From positions 2,549,795 to 2,613,794 of the forward strand of contig NZ_RDSM01000001.1 in NCBI RefSeq assembly GCF_004115155.1: a stretch of 64,000 bases of DNA, given 5' to 3'. This DNA comes from Granulicella sibirica. Lineage in GTDB: Bacteria > Acidobacteriota > Terriglobia > Terriglobales > Acidobacteriaceae. Of the stretch, positions 40,091 to 50,798 are shown one piece after another. The position numbers and the translations under genes are program-made. Within the stretch, counting starts at the first letter, position 1. Each line of letters begins with the position of its first letter. A model generated the notes under the pieces. It made no database searches, was not told the origin of the DNA, and worked only from the letters and a program-made list of their open reading frames with translations.

Positions 40091-40623
40091 TCTGCAATCA
40101 GAGTGAAGGATCGCCAGCTCGAAGGCGTGAAGGTAGACCGCCGTTTCGTGGATCACGTATCAGAAAAGGACGTGAAGCGGCGGCAGCTCACGGCCCTGCT
40201 GTCGTTCGTTCGCGAGGGAGACGCTGGGTGTGTCACTCGATGGACCGGCTCGGCCGCAACCTGGACGACCTCCGCAAGTTGGTACTTGGTCTGACAGAGC
40301 GCGGCGTGCGCGTGGAGTTTCGCAAGGAAAACCTCATCTTCGCCGGCAAGGATCCACCGATGGCGAATCTGCTTCTGAGCGTGATGGGTGCCATCGAGGA
40401 GTTTGAGAGGCAGTTGATTCGGGAGCGCCAGCGAGAGGGAATTGCAATAGCGAAAAACGGGGCCTGTATAACGGCAGGCCAGCAACCGCAATGCGGATGC
40501 TGTTGTCTCGCTCGTGCAGAGGCTGGAGGCCGGGGAGGAACCCTCGGTGCTTGCGCGAGCGTTTGGGATCTCGCGGATGACGCTGACCGCTATCGAACGA
40601 AAGCGGTGGGCGCGGACGGGTGA
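40091..40623 (+). pseudogene. Serine resolvase/invertase, N-terminus lost and frameshifted
   Basis: First frame: RQLEGVKVDRRFVDHVSEKDVKRRQLTALLSFVREGD. Second frame after a shift near 40215: HSMDRLGRNLDDLRKLVLGLTERGVRVEFRKENLIFAGKD...LLLSVMGAIEEFERQLIRERQREGIAIAKNGA. A further shift gives QRLEAGEEPSVLARAFGISRMTL, the C-terminal helix-turn-helix. The N-terminal block with the catalytic Ser (YxRVS) is not found. Tn3-type site-specific recombinase remnant. Confidence 0.8.
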
Positions 40624-41201
40624 ATCATGCAGCGCATCGTGGCAGAGTTGTACGCGGAGACTCTTGAGGGGCGTGGTGGACGATGGAATTCCTAGTGCGC
40701 CTACCTGCTGACTGGCTTGAGATTGCCATGGTCCGAGCTGGTTTCGAAGCAAAAGGGGGTAAGCTGGAAGGCTGGTTCGTCTCACAGGGCAAAAACCACA
40801 TGCGCCATAGCAAACTCTCGCGTTGCGGAAACGTTCTGTTTGCGCAATCCGGAAAGACTGCCTTTTCGGTCCCCTCGGCCCCAACATCCGAGAATGCGAC
40901 TTGCACTAAGACTTGCCGGTAGCAAACTGAGGCGTGCGCCGACGATGCTTGGGAGATCTCCCGGTTCCCGAACAAGGGGCGTCTCTGCACGCCAGGGTCT
41001 AAGACCACGCAGGGGCAGTGCAGGCACTCGCAAGATCGTGCACATCCGTATTGCCATCCACCACCCTAACGGCGTCGGCAAACTCGGCGTCTCTGTCCCT
41101 AAACTCTACCGGTGGATCCCGGACTCCTCACACCTTGGCGTGCTCGATCGTCCGTTTCCTGACGGGACCCCAGGCTTAGCTGTAGGACTCCACACTTGAG
41201 A
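40624..41201. other. Region without a supported gene
   Basis: Short frames on both strands. A plus frame at 40683-40922 (EFLVRLPADWLEIAMVRAGF) and a minus frame over the resolvase are open, but neither has a recognisable domain. Probably degraded mobile-element DNA. Confidence 0.3.
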
Positions 41202-42946
41202 TTACTGCGGCAGGTTGGATGCGGGTTGCTTTCCTAGAACCTGTCTCAGCGCATCTGCAAGGTTGCTCGAGTGATGCGAGCTGTTCGCTTTCTGTCGCCA
41301 AGCGATATAGCCGTCTGGGCGTACGAGCAATCATCCATCATCGTCAATCTCGCGTCGAGATTGCCACTCAAACAGCAGGTCGGTCACCACACAACCTGGT
41401 CCGATCGCAACCGCCGTGATCTCGACGCCAGATTCTGCACCGACTTCTTCCGCTGCCGTGACCCACGCATCCCCTCCCACACCCGTCAAGAGTGTAAAAC
41501 GCCCTGCTCCGACTAAATCTAGGGTCGAGACCTGCACACCATTTCGCTGAACCCAGGCGTGAGGAAGGTGTGCTCCAGGAGGAGTTGTAACGAACGGTAT
41601 CAGGTCGCGTTGTGATGGTTTGTCCTTCGGCTCTTCATCTGCAATAGTCGCGGACGACCGGTAAAATTAGTTCAATTCCAGACCCCGAGTTTGGAATTCG
41701 TACACCATGTTTTCAACTGCTGAACGAATCTGTGCGCGGCGCGTTTTCCCGGCTTCCGATGGCGCGTTAATCTCCGCCCACATTGATGCCAATTCATTGC
41801 TTGATGACGCCGCTGGAATGCCGATTGCCTCTAAAAGAGCAGGATAAAGCGCTAAGGCACCCGTTGCGTGTTCGACAACTTCTTTGCCGACGGGCATCCG
41901 TTCCTCGGTGTAGGTGTCGAGCAGGTGAGGTTCCGCCAATCCTTTCAGCACAAACGCCAACTTCCACGAAAGATTGTAGGCATCTTGAACGGCGGTGTTC
42001 GAGCCGAGACCGTTCAGCGGAACGTGTCTGTGCACCGCATCTCCGATGCAAAACACCCGCCTATTTTGACACTTTGTCGCATAGAGCGAGTTCATCGTCC
42101 AAGGGTCGACCCCAGTCACCTCAGGTTGAAGGTCTGGAAGACCGAGATAGTCGCGGATCGTGGCGATCGCCCTTTCTATAGGCAGGTCGGGCACTTCCTT
42201 ACCGGCCGCGAAACCCTTGATGAGCAACCATCTCGTCCATGGCTTGATGCATCGCAAAACGCCAATGCCGATGCCATCATCATCTTCAGCCGTTCTCACA
42301 AGGTAAAACAACGGCCCCGGCCGTTCAGCCACATACTCTGTCAGATCGCAATCGAAGAGAATGTTGAGACTCCGACCAATCTCACCCGCTCCCTCAAGGG
42401 GGAGATTCAACAGCTTAGCTACTCGGCTATTCCCACCATCTGCACCGACCATGTAGCTCGCAGCGATGGTGTACGTGTCTCCGGAAAGCCGGTCCACGAT
42501 CTTCGCTGTAACCTGCTGATCGTCCTGTTCAAAGGATGTCAGCTCAGTGCTGAAACGTACATTTGCTCCAAAGCGCAATGCTGCTTGAAGCAAAACAGGC
42601 TCAAGCAGGTTTTGAGGCAGGTCGGCAAGCGAGCACGGGCTGACCGGCTTGGCAGCAGCCTCTTGGCCAAGACCCCAGATACGTCCTATTCAACCCCGAC
42701 GAGAGTCCGCATAAATATTGCCTGCGGCATACGGTCGTATCCGGTTGCAAATTTTCGCGCCTCATCTTCTATGCCGAGATCACGAAAAATCTCAAAAGTC
42801 CTTTGATTCGTTACATGCGCCCGAGGAGTCGGTGCGAGTTTTGGATGCTTGGTAATTGCAAGAACCCGAATTCCTTGTTTAGCTAATGCAATTGCAGCCG
42901 TTAGTCCAGCAGGCCCGCACCCAACCACAAGCACATCTGTTTTTGA
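41202..42946 (-). pseudogene. FAD-dependent aromatic monooxygenase (TfdB/PheA-like), frameshifted
   Basis: N-terminus DVLVVGCGPAGLTAAIALAKQGIRVLAITK is a GxGxxG Rossmann motif. Near 42688 the frame shifts; the correct continuation is GRIWGLGQEAAAKPVS into LQAALRFGANVRFSTEL. The middle has YMVGADGGNSRVAKLL and the second FAD site CIGDAVHRHVPLNGLGSNTAVQDAYNLSWKL. Another frame at 41331-41537 gives the C-terminal thioredoxin-like part (QVSTLDLVGAGRFTLLTG) and the true end at 41202. Total about 580 residues matches 2,4-dichlorophenol 6-monooxygenase-type enzymes. The start codon also appears lost: SKTD follows a TGA. Confidence 0.75.
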
Positions 42947-43375
42947 TCAACTGTAAACCTTTCTCTTGGCCGTCCTTCGCTTCGGATCGGAACTGTATTT
43001 TCCCATATTGCAACGCCTGGAACCTTGGATGTACGTATGAAGACCGCAGCAGGGCTCAGCATAAAAGAGCTGAGGCCGGAGCTGAGCCAAGGCAAGGAAG
43101 CGCGTCAGTTGGATCGAGATAACGAGATTCATATTGCGAAGGGATGAAGATGCTCAGGTGTTCACGAAGCAGCCGTCATCACCCTGCCGGCTCGCAAGGA
43201 ATAGAACTGTTCGCCAAGCGCTTGTCTGGTCTCCAGCCATATGAGTTGCGGGATCGCAAAATCGACGGACCCATAACAGCTGTACTTACACGGCCTCCAT
43301 AGAGAGAGCAGGTGCGGACTTGGCGATCCTCTGTTTACCGTTTGACGATGTCGTCTGTTTGCAGCAGCTCTCGTT
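42947..43375. other. Region without a supported gene
   Basis: Lies between the monooxygenase remnant and the metallopeptidase-like gene. Short frames only, no domain or hairpin recognised. Confidence 0.3.
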
Positions 43376-44332
43376 TCAAGAAGAGATGCCACAGTATTGT
43401 TTCGTCGCAAGAAGCTCGTCCACCTCCGCAAAACGCTTTTCGACGCCAGGGAAAGTTAGTGGCTCCCAATGCCGCATAGTTTTTCCCTGAGAGTCGGTGA
43501 CTTCGATGCTGAGGTTTCCGCCATGTTTGCTCATAAGCTCGCGCCAAGAGACGAGTTCCGCGAGGTCCTCATACTGAGACGCTGTCGCATAAAGACTAAC
43601 GAACGGGCTTTGAGCCAGTGAATCGTATACGGCTACCGCCTCCCCGAACCCGATCGGGTGTCCCTGATGGAAGTGGGTCCTCGCTGCAGCGGACGTAGCG
43701 AGGTGAGACACCATGGTGTCTGGATCGGTCCAGATGCCCTCCGTGAATCGGCTATGCGGATCCGTTGTGGTGTTGCAGCTGAAATCCAGCACGTGAGTAG
43801 ATTCGTGCAAGAGCAAGTACGTCAGAGCATCCGTTCCTGTCCCTTCAACAGAGACTGCTATGTCGGAGCCGTCGGCGGCGAATACGCTTTGCTCTTTGGT
43901 GGTTAGGAACGTAGAAAGCGACTCGTTTAAAACACTGGCACGAAACGTGATGTCGTAAAAGCCCTTTCTGGTAGCTGGCGACGTAAGGGCGGTACCCTCG
44001 CCCGGAATGCCGTCGAGAAACGCGAGGTAATGCAGCCTCTTCTCGAGGATGTGCCTATTCAGAGTGGGCAGAGATGCGAATGCGGCCGCCACCTTCACTC
44101 TCTCAGAGTCCGTCAGTGTGTGTAGTTTGACATCTTTCATCCCGACCTTTTTTGCGTCTCTGATCGCTACTTTGGAGGGTGGCCCGACACGTTCCATCAA
44201 CTCTTGTACCTCTGCTGCGACGCTCTGAGAGGGCACCTGGGATGTTGCATACGCCGATTGTGTTAAAAGAACTCCGAACGAGAGACTAAGTCCAGCAATT
44301 AACTTCTTCAACGGCGTCTGCCGGTATAGCAT
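43376..44332 (-). CDS. Secreted protein with an HExxH zinc-peptidase motif
   Basis: 318 residues. I choose the ATG at 44332, since a signal peptide follows it (MLYRQTPLKKLIAGLSLSFGVLLTQSAYA); the open frame continues upstream without protein character. H176-E177-S-T-H180 in LLLHESTHVLDF is a zincin motif; a candidate third ligand (E or H) may lie in FTEGIWTDPD or GFGEAVAVYDSL. Residues 40-110 are helical. The family is unfamiliar to me; proposed to be a periplasmic or outer-membrane-exposed metallopeptidase. Confidence 0.7.
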   Translation of the reverse strand: MLYRQTPLKKLIAGLSLSFGVLLTQSAYATSQVPSQSVAAEVQELMERVGPPSKVAIRDAKKVGMKDVKLHTLTDSERVKVAAAFASLPTLNRHILEKRLHYLAFLDGIPGEGTALTSPATRKGFYDITFRASVLNESLSTFLTTKEQSVFAADGSDIAVSVEGTGTDALTYLLLHESTHVLDFSCNTTTDPHSRFTEGIWTDPDTMVSHLATSAAARTHFHQGHPIGFGEAVAVYDSLAQSPFVSLYATASQYEDLAELVSWRELMSKHGGNLSIEVTDSQGKTMRHWEPLTFPGVEKRFAEVDELLATKQYCGISS

Positions 44333-44706
44333 GAACTCAATTCTCCGTTGTGACTGTTGGCTAAAACGCGTTTGCAAATCATATTTGTGGCTGCGTCTTA
44401 GATGATTTCCTAAAGATGAGTGAATTGTGTTTGATTTGCTTGCACCTTGGTTACCCGAAGCTGCCGAGAGGCGGGCTTGGTGCACATCTTGTTTCCATCG
44501 GACATTCCCGAAAGGTAATTGATAGATGCCGTATCTAGCTGTAGTCAAAATATCTGGCTGAGCACGCTCAGACTTTGGTGCGAAGTCGATGTGTCTTTCA
44601 CTATAGTTACGTCTGATTTCATTTTTGCCCATGAAGAGGCGCTTTATACGGTCAAACCTGAAGCAAATCCAGCCAAAAGTGTTGCGCAAACATCCGTACT
44701 CGATTG

Positions 44707-45060
44707 TCATTGACCAAGACGTTCCCAGCAAGAGTCTCGTTTCTTGGAATGCCCGCTATGCTGATCCTTGAGAAGCTTGGCTACCGCAGGAACGCAATGC
44801 CGAACGCCAGTGTAAATCTCGTTCGCCCGCATGAACACGACGCGCGTCTCGAGCTTCAGCGCAGCCTTGAGAAGCTCTCCGGCTGATCTCGGCACATATC
44901 AGATCAACGGGTTTGGCGGCCCTGCGACTCACATCATGGATGCGACTGAAACCCGCTAATCTCACCGGCTTGCCTTCGTTGTCTTGGAATGCCGATGTCG
45001 GTAATGACAACATCTGGAGTGAATTTGTCCGCGAGGCGAAGCACCCGAGTCTTATAAAAG
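44707..45060 (-). pseudogene. Degraded NarL-type response regulator fragment
   Basis: Minus-strand frames contain LRLADKFTPDVVITDIGIP, typical of the receiver around the phospho-acceptor Asp, then in a different frame AGELLKAALKLETRVVF...CVPAVAKLLKDQHSG, resembling the receiver C-terminus and linker. No helix-turn-helix follows. Frameshifts and stops separate the parts. Assignment is tentative because only short pieces are alignable by eye. Confidence 0.4.
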
Positions 45061-45152
45061 TTGACAGAAATAGTCGTGAAAATGGCATAAGAACACCCTT
45101 ATAACTCCCTGATTAGCGCGTCATATAGAGAACGAATGAAGAAGAGGTATCC

Positions 45153-45557
45153 ATGACGGAGAACAAGACAGTTCGACAGTTTTTCCATAACTGTCACACC
45201 ATTCCAGAAACAGATGTCGATAAGTATCGGGAGGAGCAGTGTAAGGTCCTCTCTAAAGAAGTAGTCACGATCGTCACTGATACCAAGAGAACTCATACTT
45301 TCGTAGGCATCGATGGCTTTTTTGAAGCCCTCGCATCCTGGGCTGGGAAATTCTCCTGCGAAGGGCAAGCCATCTACAACTACGTAGAGGAGACGCCGGA
45401 GCACGTGATGATCCGGATGGATAGTGTTTTACGAGTACAAGATCCCAGCCGTGGCGAATTCATAAGCGAGGCGGATCAACACCAATGGAGTCAAGAATTT
45501 TTTCTTGAGAATGGGATCATCACGAAATATATATCGACAGTCTCATATCAAAGTTGA
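45153..45557 (+). CDS. NTF2/SnoaL-like small protein
   Basis: 134 residues, AGAGG five bases before the ATG. N-terminal helix, then FVGIDGFFEALASWAGKF, and alternating beta-strands (HVMIRMDSVLRV, EFFLENGIITKYIST) fit the NTF2-like cone fold used by SnoaL-type enzymes and binding proteins. No signal peptide. Active-site residues are not fixed, so function is unknown. Stands alone. Confidence 0.6.
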   Translation: MTENKTVRQFFHNCHTIPETDVDKYREEQCKVLSKEVVTIVTDTKRTHTFVGIDGFFEALASWAGKFSCEGQAIYNYVEETPEHVMIRMDSVLRVQDPSRGEFISEADQHQWSQEFFLENGIITKYISTVSYQS

Positions 45558-46770
45558 GGCTTCCTGTTGGCGTTCCGGGTGAGCTCCAGCCGCTGCTTGT
45601 ACGCAAGCTCGCGCGGGAGCGCAATTTGCAGACAGGTGTATTTCTTTCTTTGCGCAACGTAGCAACTAGTTCCCTTTTTCACATCGAAGTGGCGATCTCG
45701 ATCTCCGGGTGTGAGCTTCTTACGCTTGATCGTCTTAACAAGGTTAGTTGAGTCTTGGACGATTACACTTCGGGCGCGACCTCCCTCTCTGCACGACGGG
45801 CTAGCCGCTCTATGTCCTTGCTTCCTCTGCCAGGTATTTTATGACAGCTTTATTGTCGGTACTTCGCTGATCCAGTTCGCGATCTGTTCACGCCGGGCCC
45901 GATCTTGTCTTAGCGTTCAAATCCTCAGAGGCCAGCTTTCCTCACGTTGACCGAGTCCGCTGCATGCTGAGGCGATCATGCGGCCGATCATCGTCTCATG
46001 GTTCACCCCAATGTCAGCGCTAGCTGTCCGTCTAATCTCGTCCCTAGCCCTTTCGTCGCAGTACAGTCACAACCAACTTGCTCTTCATAAGTCACGTGAG
46101 TAGGCAAGCGGTTGACCGCCGGATAGTAGCTTGCGCTATGGGAATAAGACCTTCATATTAATCGCCGGTTATCGGACTCTCGTTGGACCATCTTTGCCCA
46201 GCGACTTCACGGTCAAACGCTCCTTCTTCCAAAACACAGCAACGCAGATGTTTCTGGCTTGATGCAAAAGAGTGTTTTCGGCATGCGGGTGAGTGCAGTA
46301 AGGCACTGGCAGAAAGTATTTGTCTCTTGGCTCGTTTCGCCCTTCTCTCCAACCTGATCTTTGCGTCAAATTATCTGGTATGAGCGATCGTCTTTCAGAA
46401 ATCTATCGTGGGGCAAAACAGGCCTCTGCTCGCCTGGGCTCTACACGCGGAGGCATTAGCAATCAGCTCAGCCCCAATGTCATATCTAGACCTTGCGACC
46501 GATTTCTTGTTAAGGACCAGCATCCAAGTGCGACGCTCTCTCTTGCCCGCATGGCCAGGTCGCGTAACCACGTGGGAGAAACCTGCAATATCGCTCAGAC
46601 ACTCTGTATTACCAAAATGATGGGGTTAGGTCCCACATGTTGAGTTAGCGGTTCTCTCGGTCAATCCAAGCTGGCAAATGAACTGACGGCTCCGATAACC
46701 ATTCAAATAGCACCGACCATAATGAAACGCTTATGTGGCGGAGCGAACAACCAAAGGACTAAGAAAGTTT
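45558..46770. other. 1.2-kb region without a supported gene
   Basis: Many short frames on both strands and several stop-rich stretches. No domain, repeat or RNA recognised. Likely decayed coding DNA. The upstream region of the secreted protein at 46771 is included. Confidence 0.4.
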
Positions 46771-47115
46771 ATGAAATTAAAGATAGCTTTTGCTGCGTCT
46801 CTGATCGCATTCTCACTTGATCTGTCATATGTTCCACTCTCCCAGGCCCAAAGCATTGTAGTTCCGGTCCATGCGTTCTTTAGTAAGACGCCGCGAAAGG
46901 TTAAATTCGGCCTGATCAACCGATCTGGAGAACTCTTTGAACTAAAGATGGGGGGCCAAATAATAACGCTGAATGTAGGTCAGTCCGTGCAAGTAAATCT
47001 CCCTGTCGGAACACAGATACTTTTCAATAACTCCACGGAACATCACAAGGTCGGTGACCTTATCATTCAGGTAGTTGATACGTATCGCGACGCAAACGTG
47101 GTTCTTCACAATTGA
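46771..47115 (+). CDS. Small secreted protein
   Basis: 114 residues from ATG 46771, chosen because a signal peptide follows (MKLKIAFAASLIAFSLDL...SQAQS); the frame opens at 46735. The mature part, about 87 residues, is beta-rich: RKVKFGLINRSGELFELKMGGQIITLNVGQSVQVNLPVG, a pattern of small beta-sandwich periplasmic proteins. No cysteines in the mature chain. Function unknown. Confidence 0.6.
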   Translation: MKLKIAFAASLIAFSLDLSYVPLSQAQSIVVPVHAFFSKTPRKVKFGLINRSGELFELKMGGQIITLNVGQSVQVNLPVGTQILFNNSTEHHKVGDLIIQVVDTYRDANVVLHN

Positions 47116-47356
47116 AAGATCATGGCCTGTAGAACGCCGATAAATCATGGCACGGCGACTTGAGACGTGCCGTTCGCGCCTCTTAGCGGAGGGCGAGTGG
47201 ACGCATCAAGTGTGGTGGGCGCAGCGATCGGACAACAGCGCTTCCGAAGAGTGAAAGATCTTTGCGGTCGAGACGGTTCGATTGTGAGGTATGCGTACGA
47301 CAATTGCGAACTGTCTCCGTTAGCGGAGCAACCACGAAAGTGAGATTCACCTACAG

Positions 47357-48568
47357 ATGGCTACACCTGATGATGTGTTGATGGAACCGCGCCGCATGCG
47401 GTTGACCTCTCTAGATACCTGGCGCGGTCTCGTCATCTTTCTTATGGTTCTCGACCACGTTCGGGATTTCTTTAATCGCGGGGCGCTCACCTCTACACCC
47501 ACCGAGGCCGGCCACACCACTCTCTTGCTGTACCTCACGCGCTGGGTTACTCACCTCTGCGCCCCGACCTTCTTATTTCTAGCCGGTGTCGGTATCCGGC
47601 TTCAATATGAAAAGCATGGGCCCACCCGGAACCTGTCCCGGTTTCTGGCGATGCGCGGTCTATGGCTGGTCTTTCTCGATTTAGTTGTGATCAGCACCCT
47701 TCTGAGCTTCGGCCGCGTGTTTTTCTTCGTTCAGGTTCTCTATGCGACAGGCATGAGCATGCTTGTGCTGTCCGCGCTGGTGTGGTTACGGCCGCGTTTC
47801 GTTCTCGTCCTGGGCGGCGCAATCGTCCTGCTTGCACCCTTAGCAATCCGTCCCCTCTTGCATGCGACCGGCGCGCCCCTCCTCTTTCGAACCTTTACTG
47901 TCTTCCCTGGACCCTTACCAGCTGGAAGTGGCATCGTCTTGTACCCCTTTGTTCCGTGGCTCGGCATTATGTGTCTTGGCTTCGGCTATGGACATATCTT
48001 TCGGCTACCGCCGCCAATCCGCGACCGGATCCTTGCCTGGACCGCCGCCAGTCTATTGGCGCTCTTCGCACTGCTGCGTGGGATCAACGGTTATGGCGAT
48101 CTCTCACCGTGGAAGGCTGGGCATACGCCACTCTTGAACTCCGAGTCGTTCATGGACGTGACTAAATATCCTGCATCTCCTGATTACGTCCTGGCCACTC
48201 TCGGAATTTCATTGCTTCTTTTCCTCGGCCTGGAGCGACTGCGCGGCCCATTTATCGGGATTCTCACCACGTTCGGCCGCACACCGCTCTTCACCTACAT
48301 CACTCATTTCTTTGTCATGCATTGTCTGCAGATCGCGGTCGGTCTCGCGCTCGGGTATCCCCTACGAATCTTCCAAAGCTACATTGCGAACGCAAGCGCC
48401 GCGATGTTCTCCGGCACCGTTCCTGAAGTGGAGCGCCTCGGATGGGGTTTTCCCTTGTGGGGAACCTATATCGTCTGGTTACTCGTCGTGGCCCTCGTTT
48501 ACCCGCTTTCACGATGGTTCGAGGGCGTCAAGCAAAATCGTCAGGACTGGTGGCTCCGTTACCTCTAA
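47357..48568 (+). CDS. DUF1624/HGSNAT-like membrane acyltransferase
   Basis: 403 residues with about ten membrane segments. The opening RLTSLDTWRGLVIFLMVLDHVRDFF holds the D-x-x-R-G and DH motifs of the DUF1624/heparan-alpha-glucosaminide N-acetyltransferase family. LYPFVPWLGIMCLGFGYGH and ALVYPLSRWFEG are further family blocks. Members transfer acyl groups across the inner membrane onto periplasmic sugars; substrate is open. Upstream gap of 240 bases, monocistronic. Confidence 0.9.
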   Translation: MATPDDVLMEPRRMRLTSLDTWRGLVIFLMVLDHVRDFFNRGALTSTPTEAGHTTLLLYLTRWVTHLCAPTFLFLAGVGIRLQYEKHGPTRNLSRFLAMRGLWLVFLDLVVISTLLSFGRVFFFVQVLYATGMSMLVLSALVWLRPRFVLVLGGAIVLLAPLAIRPLLHATGAPLLFRTFTVFPGPLPAGSGIVLYPFVPWLGIMCLGFGYGHIFRLPPPIRDRILAWTAASLLALFALLRGINGYGDLSPWKAGHTPLLNSESFMDVTKYPASPDYVLATLGISLLLFLGLERLRGPFIGILTTFGRTPLFTYITHFFVMHCLQIAVGLALGYPLRIFQSYIANASAAMFSGTVPEVERLGWGFPLWGTYIVWLLVVALVYPLSRWFEGVKQNRQDWWLRYL

Positions 48569-49422
48569 GGTATGCAGTCCTGCGAAGAACGTCCCGCCAT
48601 GGGTGGGAATTCCTGATAAACGTTCGTACCCAGGGCTGCCCCGCGCGTCAGACCGGGAGCTGCGAGGCTGTCTTTCGGGGCAGTTTTATAGGGTCGTTTG
48701 AAAGAAGCCGCTGGCATAGCGGATGAGGTGAGCTGGCTATGGAATTTGAATGGGCGATCCCGGCTGTGATGTTGTGTGTTTCTATGCTGGGCACAGCCTC
48801 GAAGGCACAAGAGGTAGCTATCACGTTCGAGTCGAGAAGGTGTTGGCGAGACTACGCCCAGGCGCTTCTGCATAGCTGCGACCAACCGTAAACCTCACCG
48901 TCCTATTGTTCTCATTCAAGGTGTCCGACTCCAAATCGATCCCGTCTTCGACGCTCCGACGGGAACTGTTTCATTCATGCAAGCGCGGTGAAGAGGCCGG
49001 TACAGAATTCGTCAGCCCGCACTGCTCTGTCAGTAGACCGTCACGAGGTGGTTTTAGTGAACTATCAAAGAGACTTTGCTGAAGCGGCAAAGAGCTGTTG
49101 TAAATGGCTGGTGAGGGGTATTGCAGAAGGATATGCGCATGCAGGATGCATATTGCTGACCGGCCGCCATCTTTGTGAGATGGACGATGCTGAAACATCG
49201 AAGATAATCCATGGGAGTGTTCGACAAGATCTTCGGACACCCTGCCAGGCCGACGAAGGCGATAGCTCCTGAAGGTTTGTGGTTCGGCAGCATCATGGAG
49301 GAGTTGTCTATGGATTTTCGCAAGCGCTCTGCCTAAGACGAAGTTGTCTAACGACTGGAGTCGCCTGTGATGTACGACGTCTTTGCCCACGGTTTCCATC
49401 CCCATACCATCGGATGGCATCT
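48569..49422. other. Region without a supported gene
   Basis: A 50-codon plus frame at 48739 opens with a signal-peptide-like segment (AIPAVMLCVSMLGTASKAQ) and then stops; another plus frame near 48890 looks coding for about 35 codons. Both may be pieces of a lost secreted protein. No domain recognised. Confidence 0.3.
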
Positions 49423-50430
49423 ATGCCGCTGCTGACCAGGCGTTCTGTTGCCGGCGCAAATAACGTGTTTTCTCAGTGTCCCCACGATGCGGGCAACGGG
49501 GTTGGAACGTGGACTTCCGTTCCCTTCTTTTTGCAAAACACTGGCGAACTCTTTACAAGCGACAAAACCATTCGTGAAATTATCCACGTCTCTCAGGGTG
49601 GGGAGTCAGTTCGCATCGTCCTTACCAATGAATTGGGGAGTGAAGTACAACGATCGCGAATCGGTGGCGCTACTGTTGCGGTAACGGACGGGTACGGGAA
49701 CCTCAATCCTTCGGAGACAACAAATCCGACGTTTGCGGGCACCTCAGAGATAGCGATCACTCCGCAGTCACAAGTCGTCTCGGATCCAATTCAGCTTAGG
49801 ATCGAACCGAATTCCAATTTAGCCGTCTCTATCTTTGTCCCCGGTCAGGGGATCGATACGCTTACCTACCAAAAGTTTGCCATGCAGAATAATTTTCTAG
49901 CGGCCGGAAACCACTTAACCGCGACAACACTTCCTAACCCGGCGACTGTCTCGGAATGGTGCTTCCTCAAAGGGGTTGAGATTCAGAAGGAGAACGATGC
50001 AGCATCGATCGTTTGTCTTGGAGATAGCATTACAGACGGGTTCCGTTCCACGATGGGCGCAGCTACCGAACCACAGATCCGTTGTCCTATCCTCCCACCG
50101 CTAAGGAGCAGATCGCTAGTTACTAGCAGATCATTACGCGCGCTCATCAGCACAAAATCATTCTGTATGGCGCCACGCTCCTGCCGTGTAAGGGCGCCGC
50201 GTTCCATTCCGAAGCCGGCGAAAAGGTTCGGCAAGATGTGAACGCTGGATTCGGTCGTCTGCGCGTTCGACGGAGTGATCGACTTCGATGCGGTGATGCA
50301 CGCCCTCCAAAGCCCACTATCCTTCAACCCCGAGTACAGCTCTATTGACCATCTCCATCCAAACGACGAAGGGTACAAAGTGATGGCTGACAGCATCCGA
50401 CTAAATCTTTTCGACGAACGATGGGAATGA
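49423..50430 (+). pseudogene. SGNH/GDSL hydrolase with internal deletion and frameshifts
   Basis: First part in frame from 49423: VGTWTSVPFF, FTSDKTIREIIHVSQGGESVRIVLTNELG, GGATVAV and the nucleophile block IVCLGDSITDGF. The blocks with the oxyanion Gly and Asn (GGN, GxND) are absent. In another frame follow HKIILYGATLLPCKGAAFHSEAGEKVRQDVN and, after a further shift, FDAVMHALQSPLSFNPEYSSIDHLHPNDEGYKVMAD with the catalytic D-x-x-H, ending TGA 50430. An intact homologue lies at 53948-55204. Confidence 0.8.
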
Positions 50431-50798
50431 CGACTGCTGCTATCCTTTTCTCGAGTTTTCTCGTTCACCCACTGGCGGACGTTGCAGGAAATGGCGGCGC
50501 AAGCATGTGCCGCGCTGACAATCTGTAGGCCTCCTTAAAATGACGGCCACGAACGAGGTTTGCTTCATTCTTGGATCGCCTCGCGCTGGCAAATGCTAGC
50601 ATCTCTCGGATTGTTCAGAACGCTGGCAGCAGATGTCAGACCTGGGACATATACTGCCAAAGAACCCTCCGGACGAAGCTTTCCTTCGCTTATATGCGTC
50701 TGCCTAGGTAGCAGCTGTCCTTCCCGCAGTGTGAGGCGTTAGCGGCAACACCATAGAGGTCTAAGCTACTGGTGCCTCCCACAAAGGAATAGAGCGAG
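50431..50798. other. Region without a supported gene
   Basis: No frame longer than about 60 codons with protein character. AAAGGA near 50784 is the probable ribosome site of the DAO gene. Confidence 0.35.

Noticed and set aside
48971..49420. 149-codon minus ORF
   Set aside because: No domain, low-complexity residue use and overlapping frames on the other strand.
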